In this document: piece by piece, positions 15,670 to 24,493 of the stretch
How positions within the stretch are numbered: position 1 is the first letter of the stretch
Layout of the letters: each line of letters opens with the position of its first letter
Assembly (NCBI GenBank): GCA_052148715.1
Contig: JBKQHQ010000038.1
Location: forward strand, 1-26,134
Direction: 5' to 3'
DNA: 26,134 nucleotides
Source: JBKQHQ01 sp052148715
GTDB lineage: Bacteria; Pseudomonadota; Alphaproteobacteria; Rhizobiales; Xanthobacteraceae
Notes under the pieces: generated by a model
Told to the model about the DNA's origin: nothing
The model's input: the letters and a program-made list of their open reading frames with translations, nothing else
Database searches by the model: none
Translations under genes and position numbers: made by a program

Positions 15670-16629
15670 TTACCTATATTCGATCAAGGCGGAACGACGC
15701 ACTTCTTTGAGGTATCGCTGGGCCAATTGTTCATAACGGGAGGCGAAGAGCTTCTCGCGAGCGGCCTTTTTTCCAGGTGAATCACTGTTCGTCTGCTTCT
15801 TACCGCAGACGGCAAACACTTGAACCCCCTCCTTTGTTGCTTCAGGCGGTGTCAGGCGCCCAAGTTCCATGCCATCCAGCGCGGCGCGCAACGTCTCGGC
15901 GAGATCGGCGCTGTTGCGGATGATGGGATCGCGAACCGCCACGTCCGGCAATGCCCGCGCAACGTCTAAGCCGTCCTCGCAGCTTTGGAAGCGAGCGCGC
16001 AATGCCTCGGCATCTTTGCGACGGGCCTCGAAGGTCTCCGGGGGCGCGCCGCGCTGCACGATGAAGAGAATTGGACGCAAGCGGTATTCATATCCGACGT
16101 CCTCCTTCTCGTCGGCCTTGCCGCCAAGCGCGTTAAGGATGTCCTTGTCCCCGAACTGGAGCGAGGATTGGAACCTGCCTCTCACCAACTGACCCCAAAC
16201 AATCTGGGCGCGAATCCGCGCTTTCATCGTATCCGGCCGGATACCGGTTTTTGCCAAGACCTCCGTCAATTGCTCGGCCGACAGGTTCATGCGGCTCGCC
16301 ATGCCGGAGTAGGCTTTGTCGACATCCTTGTCGCTTGCCTCGACGGTATATTTCTTGGCTTCCTTGACCTGGAGCTTGTCGTTGATCAGGTCGTCGAGCA
16401 CCTCCTGCTGCGAAGGCACCTTATGTGTTGAGGCTTGGATCAATTTGCTGCGCTGTTCGATGTCCATTGCCGTGATCGGCTCCCCGTCGACCATCACGAC
16501 GACCTGTTGGGCATAGCCCTTCGACGCCGTGCCGGTTATGAGAGCGGCTGCCAGTACGGCGGTGGCGATGACTGGGCTCAAATGCCTGCGGAGCTGGGGA
16601 TTGGCCATGACAATGTGCCCACGATCCAT
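15670..16629 (-). CDS. surA: Periplasmic SurA-like chaperone/peptidyl-prolyl isomerase
   Basis: The protein of 319 residues has an N-terminal signal peptide (hydrophobic VIATAVLAAALITGTAS, cleavage probably after GYA at 40). A SurA N-terminal domain follows: VVVMVDGEPITAMDIEQRSKLI, then VLDDLINDKLQVKEAKKY. A single PpiC-like region (about 175-290) starts at YRLRPILFIV; it lacks several residues usual for active parvulins, so chaperone activity may dominate. An in-frame ATG at 16608 (MANPQLRRH) is an equally good start. SurA folds outer-membrane proteins, LptD above all, and the gene follows lptD by 20 bases. Shorter than E. coli SurA (428), which has two PPIase domains. Confidence 0.9.
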   Translation of the reverse strand: MDRGHIVMANPQLRRHLSPVIATAVLAAALITGTASKGYAQQVVVMVDGEPITAMDIEQRSKLIQASTHKVPSQQEVLDDLINDKLQVKEAKKYTVEASDKDVDKAYSGMASRMNLSAEQLTEVLAKTGIRPDTMKARIRAQIVWGQLVRGRFQSSLQFGDKDILNALGGKADEKEDVGYEYRLRPILFIVQRGAPPETFEARRKDAEALRARFQSCEDGLDVARALPDVAVRDPIIRNSADLAETLRAALDGMELGRLTPPEATKEGVQVFAVCGKKQTNSDSPGKKAAREKLFASRYEQLAQRYLKEVRRSALIEYR

Positions 16630-16649
16630 TGCGCGGACGGCTGACTCTG

Positions 16650-19181
16650 CTAAGGGGCGACCGTCGAGCTGCCGACCGACGTCGCTATACTCGTTCCACC
16701 GAGTGTTCGCAAGGTCAGCTGCAGCATAACGGTGTTGTTGATGGTTGTCGGGCTTGAGCTATACTCATAACTCTGATTGTAGTTCAAGGCCAAGATGAGG
16801 CAATCGTCCACGTACCCGAAGCCGATCTGCGCCATGGAGAACTTTCCTGCCTCCAGGTCATAATTGGCGCCGCCAAATACAGCCCAATTCCCCGTGATCT
16901 TGAATCTGGCTTGGCCTAAAATTCCCTCCCGGCGGTTGAGGAAGCCGAGTTCGGGCTGCGCGGCGTAATCGCCATACAGCAGCGTGAACGTCCAACGATC
17001 ATAATTGGCGCGTCCCTCGACCTCGAAGCGTTGGACGTTGAAGGTGGCCTCGTCAAAGCGTGCGCGCGTCGTGAAGGTGTAAGTCCGATCGGGTTGATAG
17101 GAAATTCGTGCCACGTAGTCGGAAACGGTCTTATCGAGCCCACTCTCCAGGCCGGTATTGGTCGGGTCGGGTGCCGCGAAGGAGTTGGCGCCGAACAGCT
17201 GGTAGGACTGGCCGAACATGCCGCTGATAAAGCCGGCCTGATTGAACTGGGCAGTGTACTGCACGCCGACATTGGCGCGGCCGCCGCCTTCTTCACGGTC
17301 GTAGCCCGAGAACTTGTCGACGCGGAAGAGATTGTTGTCGTCGAACACCAGACTCTGCGCGTCCTCGTTGGGGAACTTGCCAATACCCTGCTCGTTCGGA
17401 CGCGCTATGACTTGCGCTATCGGCTCGACGGTCTGGGTGCCCCACGACTGCACGCTGATGAACGGATAGCGGTACTCGATACCGGCGGTCGGCATCATGC
17501 GGCTCGGCGTGGTGTCACCAACTGGAAGGTAGTTGGCGACCCCCGGCTGATTGAGGACATCGAGCTGAGCCACGTCGGCTCTAATCGAGGCAAACGGTGT
17601 CCACACCTCTCCGAACTGGTCCGTCACGCTGGAACGCCAATGCATGTCAGCCGACACGCGCGTGTAATCGCCCGCGAACCCGCGTAGGAGGCAATTCTGC
17701 CGTGTCATCAGCGCCGGGTCAGCCGTGGTTATAACCGGCGCCAGACCATCGGCCGTGATCGCCCCGCACGTGCCGTTGTTGGATGCATTCAGGGTAATAG
17801 GGTCGAACGAGGCCGATACACGGCTCAGGCTGGTCAGGTTCGTATTGAAGCCAAGCTCGCCGCCGAACACCGGGTGACCAAATATATAGTCGTAATCCAC
17901 GACCGGGCGGATGAGCGGAATCTGAGCTTGTGAGTCCGCCGCGGAGAAGCCGTAGAAATAGATCGCGCGGGCATCGAAATAGGAGCGGTCGCCGCGACCG
18001 GCCAGGTAAAGTTGCGAGATGCCTTCGGTGTATTGCGTCTGCAATAGATCCAGGCTCGGGCCAAATCGGAAGACCCCGTAATCCTGATAGAACGCCCTGT
18101 CGGTCGGCGCGACGAGATTCCAACCCCATACCCACTTCTGTGAAAGGTTGAATTGGCCTGTGCTCTCTACAGTGCCGCGAAAAGGAAGATCGCCGGGCAG
18201 GCCGGCGAACTCTGCCCGATCAAGCTGGTAAATACCCCCCGCCTTAAGCGAATAAGCGCCATCCTCCAGCCGCTGCCTCCACTCAGCCTGCATCAGCGGG
18301 CCTTGCCTGGTCGTAAACCGCGGTGACAGCGTGAGGTCGTAATCGGGCGCCAACGCCCAGAAATACGGTGTCTCGACCGCCAGCCCATACACGGAGCTCG
18401 AGCCGAACAGCGGCATCAAGAAGCCGCTCTTGCGCTTAACCGTCGGGTCTGGGGTCGAGAGGTAGGGCATGTAGACGAGCGGCACACCGGAGAACTCGAT
18501 CCGCGCGTCCTCGAAGTAGATCATCTTCTCGGCGTGATCGTGAATGATCCGGGCCCCTTTGACCTGCCAGCGTGGCGGCCGCTTCGGATCGTCTTTGCAC
18601 GCCTCACAGGCGGTGTAGACGCCGTTCTGAAACACCTCGTAATTGCCGCCGGAGCGCTCGCCGGTCGCGGACGCGAAGCGTGTGCGCTCGGCGCCGTCGA
18701 GCCGCAGCGAGTCGACGAAACCATCACGGTAGTCGTCGCTGAGCTCCATGATCTCGCCGTAAGTGACCTTGCCATCGGCTTCTGTGAGTCGGACATTGCC
18801 CTCGGCGTGCAGCCGTTTGGACTTTTGATCGTAGATCACGCGGTTCGCTTCAAGCGTCGTGTGTGCGTAATAGATTTGCACATCGCCGATCGCCTCGACC
18901 CGCTGATTTGAATAGTCGTAATGCAACTCTTTCGCCTGGACGAGCATCTGGTCGCCCGGGCCTTTCTGCGGCGCGACTGACGGGCCCGTAGTCGATCCAC
19001 CCGACGCAGGCTGCTTGGGTGCAGCCGGCGGGTTCGGCGGAAAGGTGAGCATCATCGCTTGCGACCAGGCTTCGATCGAATAGGTCACCGCGACGATGAA
19101 GACGCAGACCCATACGCAGATCGCGCCGGTAAGACGGCGCCATCGAGGCTGCTGCGAACGGGTGGTGGCCACTTTCGCCAT
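16650..19181 (-). CDS. lptD: LPS-assembly protein LptD
   Basis: The protein has 843 residues from the ATG at 19181, which overlaps the lptG stop as TGATG; GAGG lies seven bases before it. A signal peptide (about 15-40, ICVWVCVFIVAVTYSIEAW) is followed by a Pro/Gly-rich linker. Next comes the periplasmic OstA/LptA-like beta-jellyroll (about 78-200, with VEAIGDVQIYY and RLHAEGNVRLTEADGKVTYG), and then a long C-terminal outer-membrane beta-barrel. Cys192 and Cys195 (ACEACKDD), with further Cys in the barrel, could form the disulfides needed for function. LptD with LptE inserts lipopolysaccharide into the outer leaflet; no lptE is seen here. Confidence 0.96.
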   Translation of the reverse strand: MAKVATTRSQQPRWRRLTGAICVWVCVFIVAVTYSIEAWSQAMMLTFPPNPPAAPKQPASGGSTTGPSVAPQKGPGDQMLVQAKELHYDYSNQRVEAIGDVQIYYAHTTLEANRVIYDQKSKRLHAEGNVRLTEADGKVTYGEIMELSDDYRDGFVDSLRLDGAERTRFASATGERSGGNYEVFQNGVYTACEACKDDPKRPPRWQVKGARIIHDHAEKMIYFEDARIEFSGVPLVYMPYLSTPDPTVKRKSGFLMPLFGSSSVYGLAVETPYFWALAPDYDLTLSPRFTTRQGPLMQAEWRQRLEDGAYSLKAGGIYQLDRAEFAGLPGDLPFRGTVESTGQFNLSQKWVWGWNLVAPTDRAFYQDYGVFRFGPSLDLLQTQYTEGISQLYLAGRGDRSYFDARAIYFYGFSAADSQAQIPLIRPVVDYDYIFGHPVFGGELGFNTNLTSLSRVSASFDPITLNASNNGTCGAITADGLAPVITTADPALMTRQNCLLRGFAGDYTRVSADMHWRSSVTDQFGEVWTPFASIRADVAQLDVLNQPGVANYLPVGDTTPSRMMPTAGIEYRYPFISVQSWGTQTVEPIAQVIARPNEQGIGKFPNEDAQSLVFDDNNLFRVDKFSGYDREEGGGRANVGVQYTAQFNQAGFISGMFGQSYQLFGANSFAAPDPTNTGLESGLDKTVSDYVARISYQPDRTYTFTTRARFDEATFNVQRFEVEGRANYDRWTFTLLYGDYAAQPELGFLNRREGILGQARFKITGNWAVFGGANYDLEAGKFSMAQIGFGYVDDCLILALNYNQSYEYSSSPTTINNTVMLQLTLRTLGGTSIATSVGSSTVAP

Positions 19182-20275
19182 CAGCCGTCCTCTTGAAAAA
19201 GCAACGCAACCAGACCCACTAGCCCCCCGACGAGCGCAGGTGACCAAGCCGCTGCCACGGGGTGCAGCAACTCCGCCTTGCTCATATCCTCAATGACTTT
19301 CGACCCGACATAGAGCAGAAACCCTGCCGCAACGCCACCCAAAACCATTTTTTGTACGCCCCCGAACCGGAAAAACCGGAGACTAACCGCCGCAGCCACA
19401 AATACCATGGACGCGAGCGTAAACGGCCGCGCCAGGAGCTTTTGATATTGCAACCGATAGCCGGCAGCGACTAGACCGGCTTGCTCTGCCGTATCAATAT
19501 ACGTCGGAAGTTGCCAAAATGGCACGGTCTCGGGCGTGGCAAAGCTCTCGCGCACCTGTTCCGGGCTCAAATTGGTGCTGAGGTAGTAGGTGTCTCGGTC
19601 GATGGGCGGGGCGTTGGCGACATACACTCGCACATCCTGCAGGCGCCACGCGCCGGTCTCCAAAACGGCGCTGGCGGCCTCGATCCGCTCGTGGAAATGA
19701 TCGGTCGAATCGAAGGTAAAGACCGTCACTCCGCCGAGCCGTACGCCTTGCTCTCGGCTGGTGTTGGCGTTGATGATGGCCTGACCGTCGGCGCTACGCT
19801 GCCGCACCCAAAACGAGCCACTTTCACGCCCTTTGGTCGGGTGGTTGCCGGTGAGGTCGTCCTGCAGCCGCTGAGCCCGCTCCTGCAGTGTGGCGGATAG
19901 GGGATTATACACGGTCGTGGCGAAAATGCCGATCAGCAATGCAACGACGAGCGCCGGCGTGACGAATTGCCAGGCCGAGATGCCGGTCGCCCTGGCAATC
20001 ACTAGTTCCAGTCGTCGCGACAATGTCAGGTAGCAGGACATGGCGCCGACCAGAATGCAGAAGGGCATAATTCGCTCGGTGATCTGCGGGGCGCGGAAGA
20101 GGGTGATCTCGGCGATCACGAGGGCGGAGACGTTAGGAATGTCCGACGTCTGCCGGAGCATCTCGATGTAGTCGATCATCGTCACCAGCGCGAACACGCC
20201 GCCAAACACGGCGGTGACGGCGCCGAAGAACCGCAGCGCGAAATAGCGAGAAAGCGTCCCTGCAACGAAGGTCAT
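19181..20275 (-). CDS. lptG: LPS export ABC transporter permease LptG
   Basis: The protein of 364 residues is of the YjgP/YjgQ family. Hydrophobic segments lie at about 10-35 and in a pair around 60-120 (with LSRRLELVIARATGISAWQF, the coupling-helix region). A periplasmic jellyroll domain follows in the middle, then three C-terminal segments (FTLASMVFVAAAVSLRFFRFGG, KMVLGGVAAGFLLYVGSK and the last about 20 residues). With LptF and the LptB ATPase it extracts LPS from the inner membrane. The lptB gene is not in the window. Ten bases follow lptF, and the stop overlaps the lptD start. Confidence 0.96.
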   Translation of the reverse strand: MTFVAGTLSRYFALRFFGAVTAVFGGVFALVTMIDYIEMLRQTSDIPNVSALVIAEITLFRAPQITERIMPFCILVGAMSCYLTLSRRLELVIARATGISAWQFVTPALVVALLIGIFATTVYNPLSATLQERAQRLQDDLTGNHPTKGRESGSFWVRQRSADGQAIINANTSREQGVRLGGVTVFTFDSTDHFHERIEAASAVLETGAWRLQDVRVYVANAPPIDRDTYYLSTNLSPEQVRESFATPETVPFWQLPTYIDTAEQAGLVAAGYRLQYQKLLARPFTLASMVFVAAAVSLRFFRFGGVQKMVLGGVAAGFLLYVGSKVIEDMSKAELLHPVAAAWSPALVGGLVGLVALLFQEDG

Positions 20276-20285
20276 GGCCTCGCTC

Positions 20286-21446
20286 TCATGATTGCGCTGG
20301 CCGCCAGGTCAGCCGCTCGGTGAGCGCGGTGATGGCGTTGGTGACGAAGGCGGGAGGCTCGATAATCAATCCGCGGGAAATTGCCAATGTGCCCAAAACA
20401 AAGGTCGCCAGAATAGCCGCGTACTGGGCGCCCAGCGCCAGCGGTTGATTCACCCCGATGATCGTGCTGGCAAACCCGATGAGCCGCAGCGCCCCGACGC
20501 CGGCGAGGGCGCCGACAATCGACATGGCACGACTTTGGCGCGTGGTGCGCGGAGCGCCAAGATACATGAATGCAATGACGACGAACGCAACAGGATAGAT
20601 CGGGGCAGCGATGCGATCATGAAACTCGGCACGAAACTGTCCGGCCTCGGCCTTCGGCAGCGGATCGTCAGGATCGGGAAACATCAGTTCCCAAAAATAT
20701 CGCTCGCGGGACGAATATCGGATGGCTGGAGCCGCCCCGGCAAACCGCGACAGATCGAACGCGTACTTGTTGAAAGTGACCATCTTCGGGTCACGTTGGC
20801 CGGCCTCGTGGCGCTGCATGCTGCCGGTCTGCAGGACGAGGAAGGTGCCGCGCTCATTGTCGAGGAGTTCCCCCCGCTCCGCCAGAAAGGTCGCGCGCTC
20901 CTTGGGGTCGCGGCGGTCGTCGACGAAAATCCCCAGCATCTGCCCGTTCGCCTGGCGTTCCCGGATATGGAACGTCAGCCCATTCTCCACTGTCGTAAAA
21001 CGCCCGGGCTGCACGATGCTGGTGACGAAGTTCGCGCGCGCTTCGGTGATGGCATGCCGCAATTCTCGCAGGCCTTTGGGTGACAGGTAGGCGCCCGTCA
21101 CCGCAACGATCGCCGCAACGACGAGGGAGGCGCCGAAGAAGGCACGAAACAGCCGCCATGGCGACATGCCAGCGGCGTTCATGACGATGATTTCCGAGTC
21201 CGTGCTCAGCTTGTTGAGCGAGTAGATGACGGCAATCACAAGTGCAATCGGGGCAATCACCATGATCAGCAAAGGCACGATCAGGCCGGTGATGGCGACG
21301 AAGCCTAAGATCCCCTGGCCCTGATTCGTCATCAAGTCGATGTCGTGCAGGGCCTGCGTGACCCAGATGACCGCGGTCAGGCTGACGAGAATGACGACAA
21401 ACGCACTGAATGTGGTGCCGAAAATATAGCGGCCGATGGACCCCAT
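20286..21446 (-). CDS. lptF: LPS export ABC transporter permease LptF
   Basis: The protein of 386 residues starts MGSIGRYIFGTTFSAFVVILVSLTA in agreement with rhizobial LptF; the frame is open 34 codons further upstream but that part is not family-like. Motifs include TQALHDIDLMTNQGQ, LNKLSTDSEIIVMNAAGMSPWRL (coupling helix) and the periplasmic GIFVDDRRDPKERATFLAE. Three C-terminal membrane segments follow GAPRTTRQSRAMSI. It is the first gene of lptF-lptG-lptD-surA-pdxA-rsmA, diverging from pepA. No strong ribosome-binding site is visible. Confidence 0.95.
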   Translation of the reverse strand: MGSIGRYIFGTTFSAFVVILVSLTAVIWVTQALHDIDLMTNQGQGILGFVAITGLIVPLLIMVIAPIALVIAVIYSLNKLSTDSEIIVMNAAGMSPWRLFRAFFGASLVVAAIVAVTGAYLSPKGLRELRHAITEARANFVTSIVQPGRFTTVENGLTFHIRERQANGQMLGIFVDDRRDPKERATFLAERGELLDNERGTFLVLQTGSMQRHEAGQRDPKMVTFNKYAFDLSRFAGAAPAIRYSSRERYFWELMFPDPDDPLPKAEAGQFRAEFHDRIAAPIYPVAFVVIAFMYLGAPRTTRQSRAMSIVGALAGVGALRLIGFASTIIGVNQPLALGAQYAAILATFVLGTLAISRGLIIEPPAFVTNAITALTERLTWRPAQS

Positions 21447-21788
21447 CGTATCCAACGTCCCCCCGACGTTCCGCCAGTGCGCATCTCTACGCGACCGCGA
21501 GGCGCACCCCACGCCCCGTCGATTCCCCACCCACCGGGGTACTGACAATTCTCACGCCCTTGATCGATTCACAATTTGGTTGGACCAAGGCAAAGCTGTT
21601 GGAAACCTCGTCATGCCGATAAAATCTTAAGCCGCGACGAAGGCGCGTCCCCTCCGACGGGGGCAAGGGTCGATTTCGTCGGATTCGGCGACGTTTTGGG
21701 GGCGACTTTGCCAGCGCGGCGACCCGAGCGGTAGAAGCGCCGCCGCAGGTCGTGATGAACGGACTTCAGCCTACGAAAGGGGACTTCA
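21447..21788. other. Divergent intergenic region between lptF and pepA
   Basis: The 342-base gap must hold both divergent promoters, but none is a strong match. On the plus strand TTGGAA (21599-21604) and TAAAAT (21620-21625) are 15 bases apart, short of ideal. A small inverted repeat TTGGT-TGG-ACCAA lies at 21576-21588, and CCCC/GGGG arms around a 6-base loop lie at 21649-21662 in the presumed pepA leader. No gene is supported. Confidence 0.5.
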
Positions 21789-23282
21789 ATGCCCGATGCC
21801 TTAAAGGTCGGATTCGCGCCATTTACCACGCCAGGCAAGGGTGTTCTTATTTTGTTCTGCAGTGAGGGGCTGGAATTCGGGGCTGCAGCGCGCAGGGCGC
21901 TTTCCGGCGCTGATGATCAGGTCAAGCGCGGCGCGGCGGCGGATCGCTTCACCGGCAAGAATGGCTCGTCACTTGAGATCGTTGCTCCGTCCGGCCTGAA
22001 GGTCGCCCGTCTCGTCGTGCTCGGCGTTGGCAAGGAACCGCTGAAGCAACAGAATGTGCTCAAGCTGGGTGGGGTCGCCATCGGCAAGGTTCCCAATGCG
22101 ACTTCCGAGGTCACGATCATTGCGGATCTGGCCAGCGGTCCGATGCGGTCCGACGAGGCGGCCGATCTCGCGCTCGGCGCGAATCTGCGAGCCTATTCAT
22201 TCGACCGCTACAAGACCAAGCGCAAAGAGGGTGAGGAGCAGGTTGCCCGTCCGAAGCTGACGATCGCTGTGGCGGACACCGCCGCGGCGCGCAAGGCGTG
22301 GGGGCAGCGCGAACCGGTAGCGGCCGGGGTTAATATGGCCCGCGATTTCATCAACGAGCCCGCGAATGTCCTCTATCCCGAGGAGTTTGCCCATCGCGCC
22401 GCCGCCCTCAAAAAGAAAGGCCTTGCGGTTGAGGTGCTCGGCGAGCGCGAAATGAAGAAGCTTGGCATGCACGCGCTGCTCGGCGTCGGGCAAGGTTCGG
22501 CACGGGAGAGCTACCTCGTGGTCATGCGCTGGAACGGCGGCAAGCGCAGTGAACCGCCGGTATCCTTTGTCGGCAAAGGCGTGTGTTTCGATACCGGGGG
22601 CATATCCATCAAGCCGGCCGCCAACATGGAGGACATGAAGGGCGATATGGCGGGCGCCGCCTGCGTGGTAGGCCTGATGCACGCGCTCGCCGGCCGTAAG
22701 GCCAAAGTCAATGCCGTCGGGGTGATCGGGCTTGTCGAGAACATGCCGAGCGCCGATGCGCAGCGCCCCGGCGACATCGTCACCTCGATGTCCGGCCAAA
22801 CCATTGAGGTCATCAACACCGATGCCGAGGGCCGGCTCGTGCTCGCCGATGCGCTCTGGTACGTCGCCAAGCGCTTCAAGCCGAAGTTCATGGTCGACCT
22901 CGCCACGCTAACGGGCGCGGTCGTCGTTGCGCTCGGTCATGAGCATGCCGGCTTGTTCTCCAACGACGATCTGTTGGCCGAACGGCTGGCCAAGGCGGGC
23001 GAGGCGAGCGGCGAGAAAGTGTGGCGCATGCCGCTCGCGCCGGAATACGACAAGCTGATGGATTCGAAGATCGCAGACGTAAAGAACACGGGCGGCCGCG
23101 CTGCCGGCTCGATCACCGGAGCCCAGTTTCTGCAGCGTTTCGTCGACAAGATCCCCTGGGCGCATCTCGACATCGCCGGCACCGCAATGGGCTCGCCGCA
23201 GACCGAGATCAACAAGAGTTGGTCGTCGGGATATGGCGTGCGGCTCCTCAATCGGCTCGTGGCCGATTATTACGAGAAATAG
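21789..23282 (+). CDS. pepA: Leucyl aminopeptidase (family M17)
   Basis: The protein of 497 residues removes N-terminal amino acids from peptides in the cytoplasm; in some bacteria the same protein also binds DNA. Two-metal ligands are conserved with E. coli spacing: Lys263 and Asp268 in GKGVCFDTGG, Asp286 in MEDMKGDM, and Asp345 and Glu347 in NTDAEGRLVLADAL. Lys275 and Arg349 are the catalytic pair. The N-terminal macro-like domain is less conserved, as expected. AAGGGGA precedes the ATG by six bases. Divergent from lptF and followed by holC. Confidence 0.97.
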   Translation: MPDALKVGFAPFTTPGKGVLILFCSEGLEFGAAARRALSGADDQVKRGAAADRFTGKNGSSLEIVAPSGLKVARLVVLGVGKEPLKQQNVLKLGGVAIGKVPNATSEVTIIADLASGPMRSDEAADLALGANLRAYSFDRYKTKRKEGEEQVARPKLTIAVADTAAARKAWGQREPVAAGVNMARDFINEPANVLYPEEFAHRAAALKKKGLAVEVLGEREMKKLGMHALLGVGQGSARESYLVVMRWNGGKRSEPPVSFVGKGVCFDTGGISIKPAANMEDMKGDMAGAACVVGLMHALAGRKAKVNAVGVIGLVENMPSADAQRPGDIVTSMSGQTIEVINTDAEGRLVLADALWYVAKRFKPKFMVDLATLTGAVVVALGHEHAGLFSNDDLLAERLAKAGEASGEKVWRMPLAPEYDKLMDSKIADVKNTGGRAAGSITGAQFLQRFVDKIPWAHLDIAGTAMGSPQTEINKSWSSGYGVRLLNRLVADYYEK

Positions 23283-23322
23283 CAATAGTGGAATCCGGGC
23301 ACCTCCTGGCTGCAACCAAGGG

Positions 23323-23339
23323 TGGCGGAAAATCCGCCA
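23323..23339 (+). repeat. Perfect hairpin in the pepA-holC gap
   Basis: TGGCGGA (23323-23329) and TCCGCCA (23333-23339) form a 7-bp stem with an AAA loop, ending 19 bases before the holC ATG. No good ribosome-binding site precedes holC, so the stem could position or restrict ribosomes, or mark a processing site. Confidence 0.4.
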
Positions 23340-23358
23340 ACCGGGCCTCGATAAATCC

Positions 23359-23811
23359 ATGACCGAAATTCTCTTCTACCATCTCAAGGGACAGCGGTTG
23401 GAGAAGGTCTTGCCGGCGCTGCTCGAGCGCTCGTTCGAGCGCGGCTGGCGCGTCGTGGTACAGGTCGGATCCGACGAGCGCGTGGAGGCGCTTGACGCGC
23501 AGCTGTGGACCTATAGGGACGATAGCTTCTTGCCGCACGGCACCTGGCGTGACGCCGAAGCGGCGGAACAACCAATCTTGCTGACGACGAATGACGCTAA
23601 TCCGAACAGCGCCTCCGTCCGCTTTGTCCTCGATGGCGCCGCCGTGCCGGCAAATGCCTCCGACTATCAGCGCGTCGTGCTGTTGTTCGACGGCGACGAC
23701 CCGGACGCCGTCGCCGCCGCACGGGCAAGCTGGACCGAGACTAAACTAAAGGGCTTTGAAGCGACTTACTGGCAGACAGACGACACCGGCCATTGGCGGC
23801 GCAAAGCCTGA
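23359..23811 (+). CDS. holC: DNA polymerase III subunit chi
   Basis: The protein of 150 residues starts MTEILFYHLKGQRLEKVLPALLERSFERGWRVVV, the chi family pattern, with LDAQLWTYRDDSFLPHGT in the middle and VVLLFDGDDPDAV further on. Chi links the clamp loader to single-stranded DNA-binding protein. The frame is open upstream to 23233, inside pepA, but the family start is at 23359. It follows pepA by 76 bases, the usual pepA-holC order of alphaproteobacteria. Confidence 0.95.
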   Translation: MTEILFYHLKGQRLEKVLPALLERSFERGWRVVVQVGSDERVEALDAQLWTYRDDSFLPHGTWRDAEAAEQPILLTTNDANPNSASVRFVLDGAAVPANASDYQRVVLLFDGDDPDAVAAARASWTETKLKGFEATYWQTDDTGHWRRKA

Positions 23812-23959
23812 GCCATTGCCTTCGCCAAGAAACTGCGCGGCCGCAAGGGTCCGGAACGGAGGAACCGGCACATGAGTTGGTTCGGTAGGGCTCTGGATCT
23901 GAAGATAAGGAGGCGGATATCGCTATCGCGCCTACAGCGGACCGGCTGGTACGCAGGCG

Positions 23960-24166
23960 GTGTCGCACCTTGAAAAGGAGCGGATGCTGTTTAAGGAATT
24001 CGGCAGCTTGGACGAGGCAATAGCATGGGCGAACCACGTCAAGGACAGCGGTAGGGTCGCCCTCCTCAACGAGGGGGACGACGGTACACGCCTTGATCGC
24101 AGCGAGATTGCCATGGCACTGCATCGGTTTTCCGGCGAGCACAATCGCGTGGCCAAGGCGGGCTGA
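23960..24166 (+). CDS. Small hypothetical protein, start uncertain, perhaps 5'-damaged
   Basis: The frame from a GTG at 23960 encodes 68 residues, SHLEKERMLFKEFGSLDEAIAWANHVKDSGR and a polar, charged remainder ending RVAKAG. No membrane segment or signal peptide is seen, and I do not recognise the family. The frame stays open upstream to a TAA at 23906-23908, adding GGGYRYRAYSGPAGTQA. The strong AAGGAGG at 23907-23913 lies just where such an extended protein would need it, but no ATG, GTG or TTG follows in frame at a useful distance. Either the GTG or the ATG at 23984 is used, or a start codon was lost. Downstream of holC by about 150 bases. Confidence 0.5.
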   Translation: MSHLEKERMLFKEFGSLDEAIAWANHVKDSGRVALLNEGDDGTRLDRSEIAMALHRFSGEHNRVAKAG

Positions 24167-24195
24167 CCATCGTCGGCCGAAGGATCGCGGCGGAT

Positions 24196-24231
24196 CGCAC
24201 AGTGCGACAAGCGTTTTACCCGCACAGTGCG
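24196..24231. repeat. Two identical 11-bp palindromes, 25 bp apart
   Basis: CGCACAGTGCG occurs at 24196-24206 and again at 24221-24231. Each copy is a perfect inverted repeat (CGCAC-A-GTGCG), and the two can also pair with each other with one central A-A mismatch around a 14-base loop. They lie in the 90-base gap between two small convergent genes. A bidirectional terminator-like hairpin or a double protein-binding site are both possible. Confidence 0.6.
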
Positions 24232-24256
24232 CCCGGCCAAGAGTCTCAGGAGAACC

Positions 24257-24460
24257 CTAGCGATTGGCAGCTAGTCGGTTCCATTCCTGGCGTATGCGTC
24301 CGGTCAGGCGTTGCCAATCCGCGTTCACCACATCCCAATTCACGAAGGGGCGTGCGACGCCGGTCGCATCACTTGCCACGAATTGCGTATCGTGGAGATA
24401 GGCGAAGGCAATCGTGAGTACGGCCCCCAGAATGACACCTGCCAGCAGGCGCGCGCGCAT
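24257..24460 (-). CDS. Small single-pass membrane protein, function unknown
   Basis: The protein of 67 residues starts MRARLLAGVILGAVLTIAFAYLHD, an N-terminal membrane anchor or uncleaved signal, then a short polar domain with RPFVNWDVVNADW and IRQEWNRLAAN. The start at 24460 has GGGAG about eight bases before it; the frame is open further upstream but that part looks non-coding. Proteins of this type (anchor followed by a NWDVV segment) are familiar in Bradyrhizobium-like genomes without known function, from memory only. Its leader contains the nested inverted repeat at 24494-24562. Confidence 0.75.
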   Translation of the reverse strand: MRARLLAGVILGAVLTIAFAYLHDTQFVASDATGVARPFVNWDVVNADWQRLTGRIRQEWNRLAANR

Positions 24461-24493
24461 CGTGCACTCCCTTTCTACCTCATGATGCAATAA

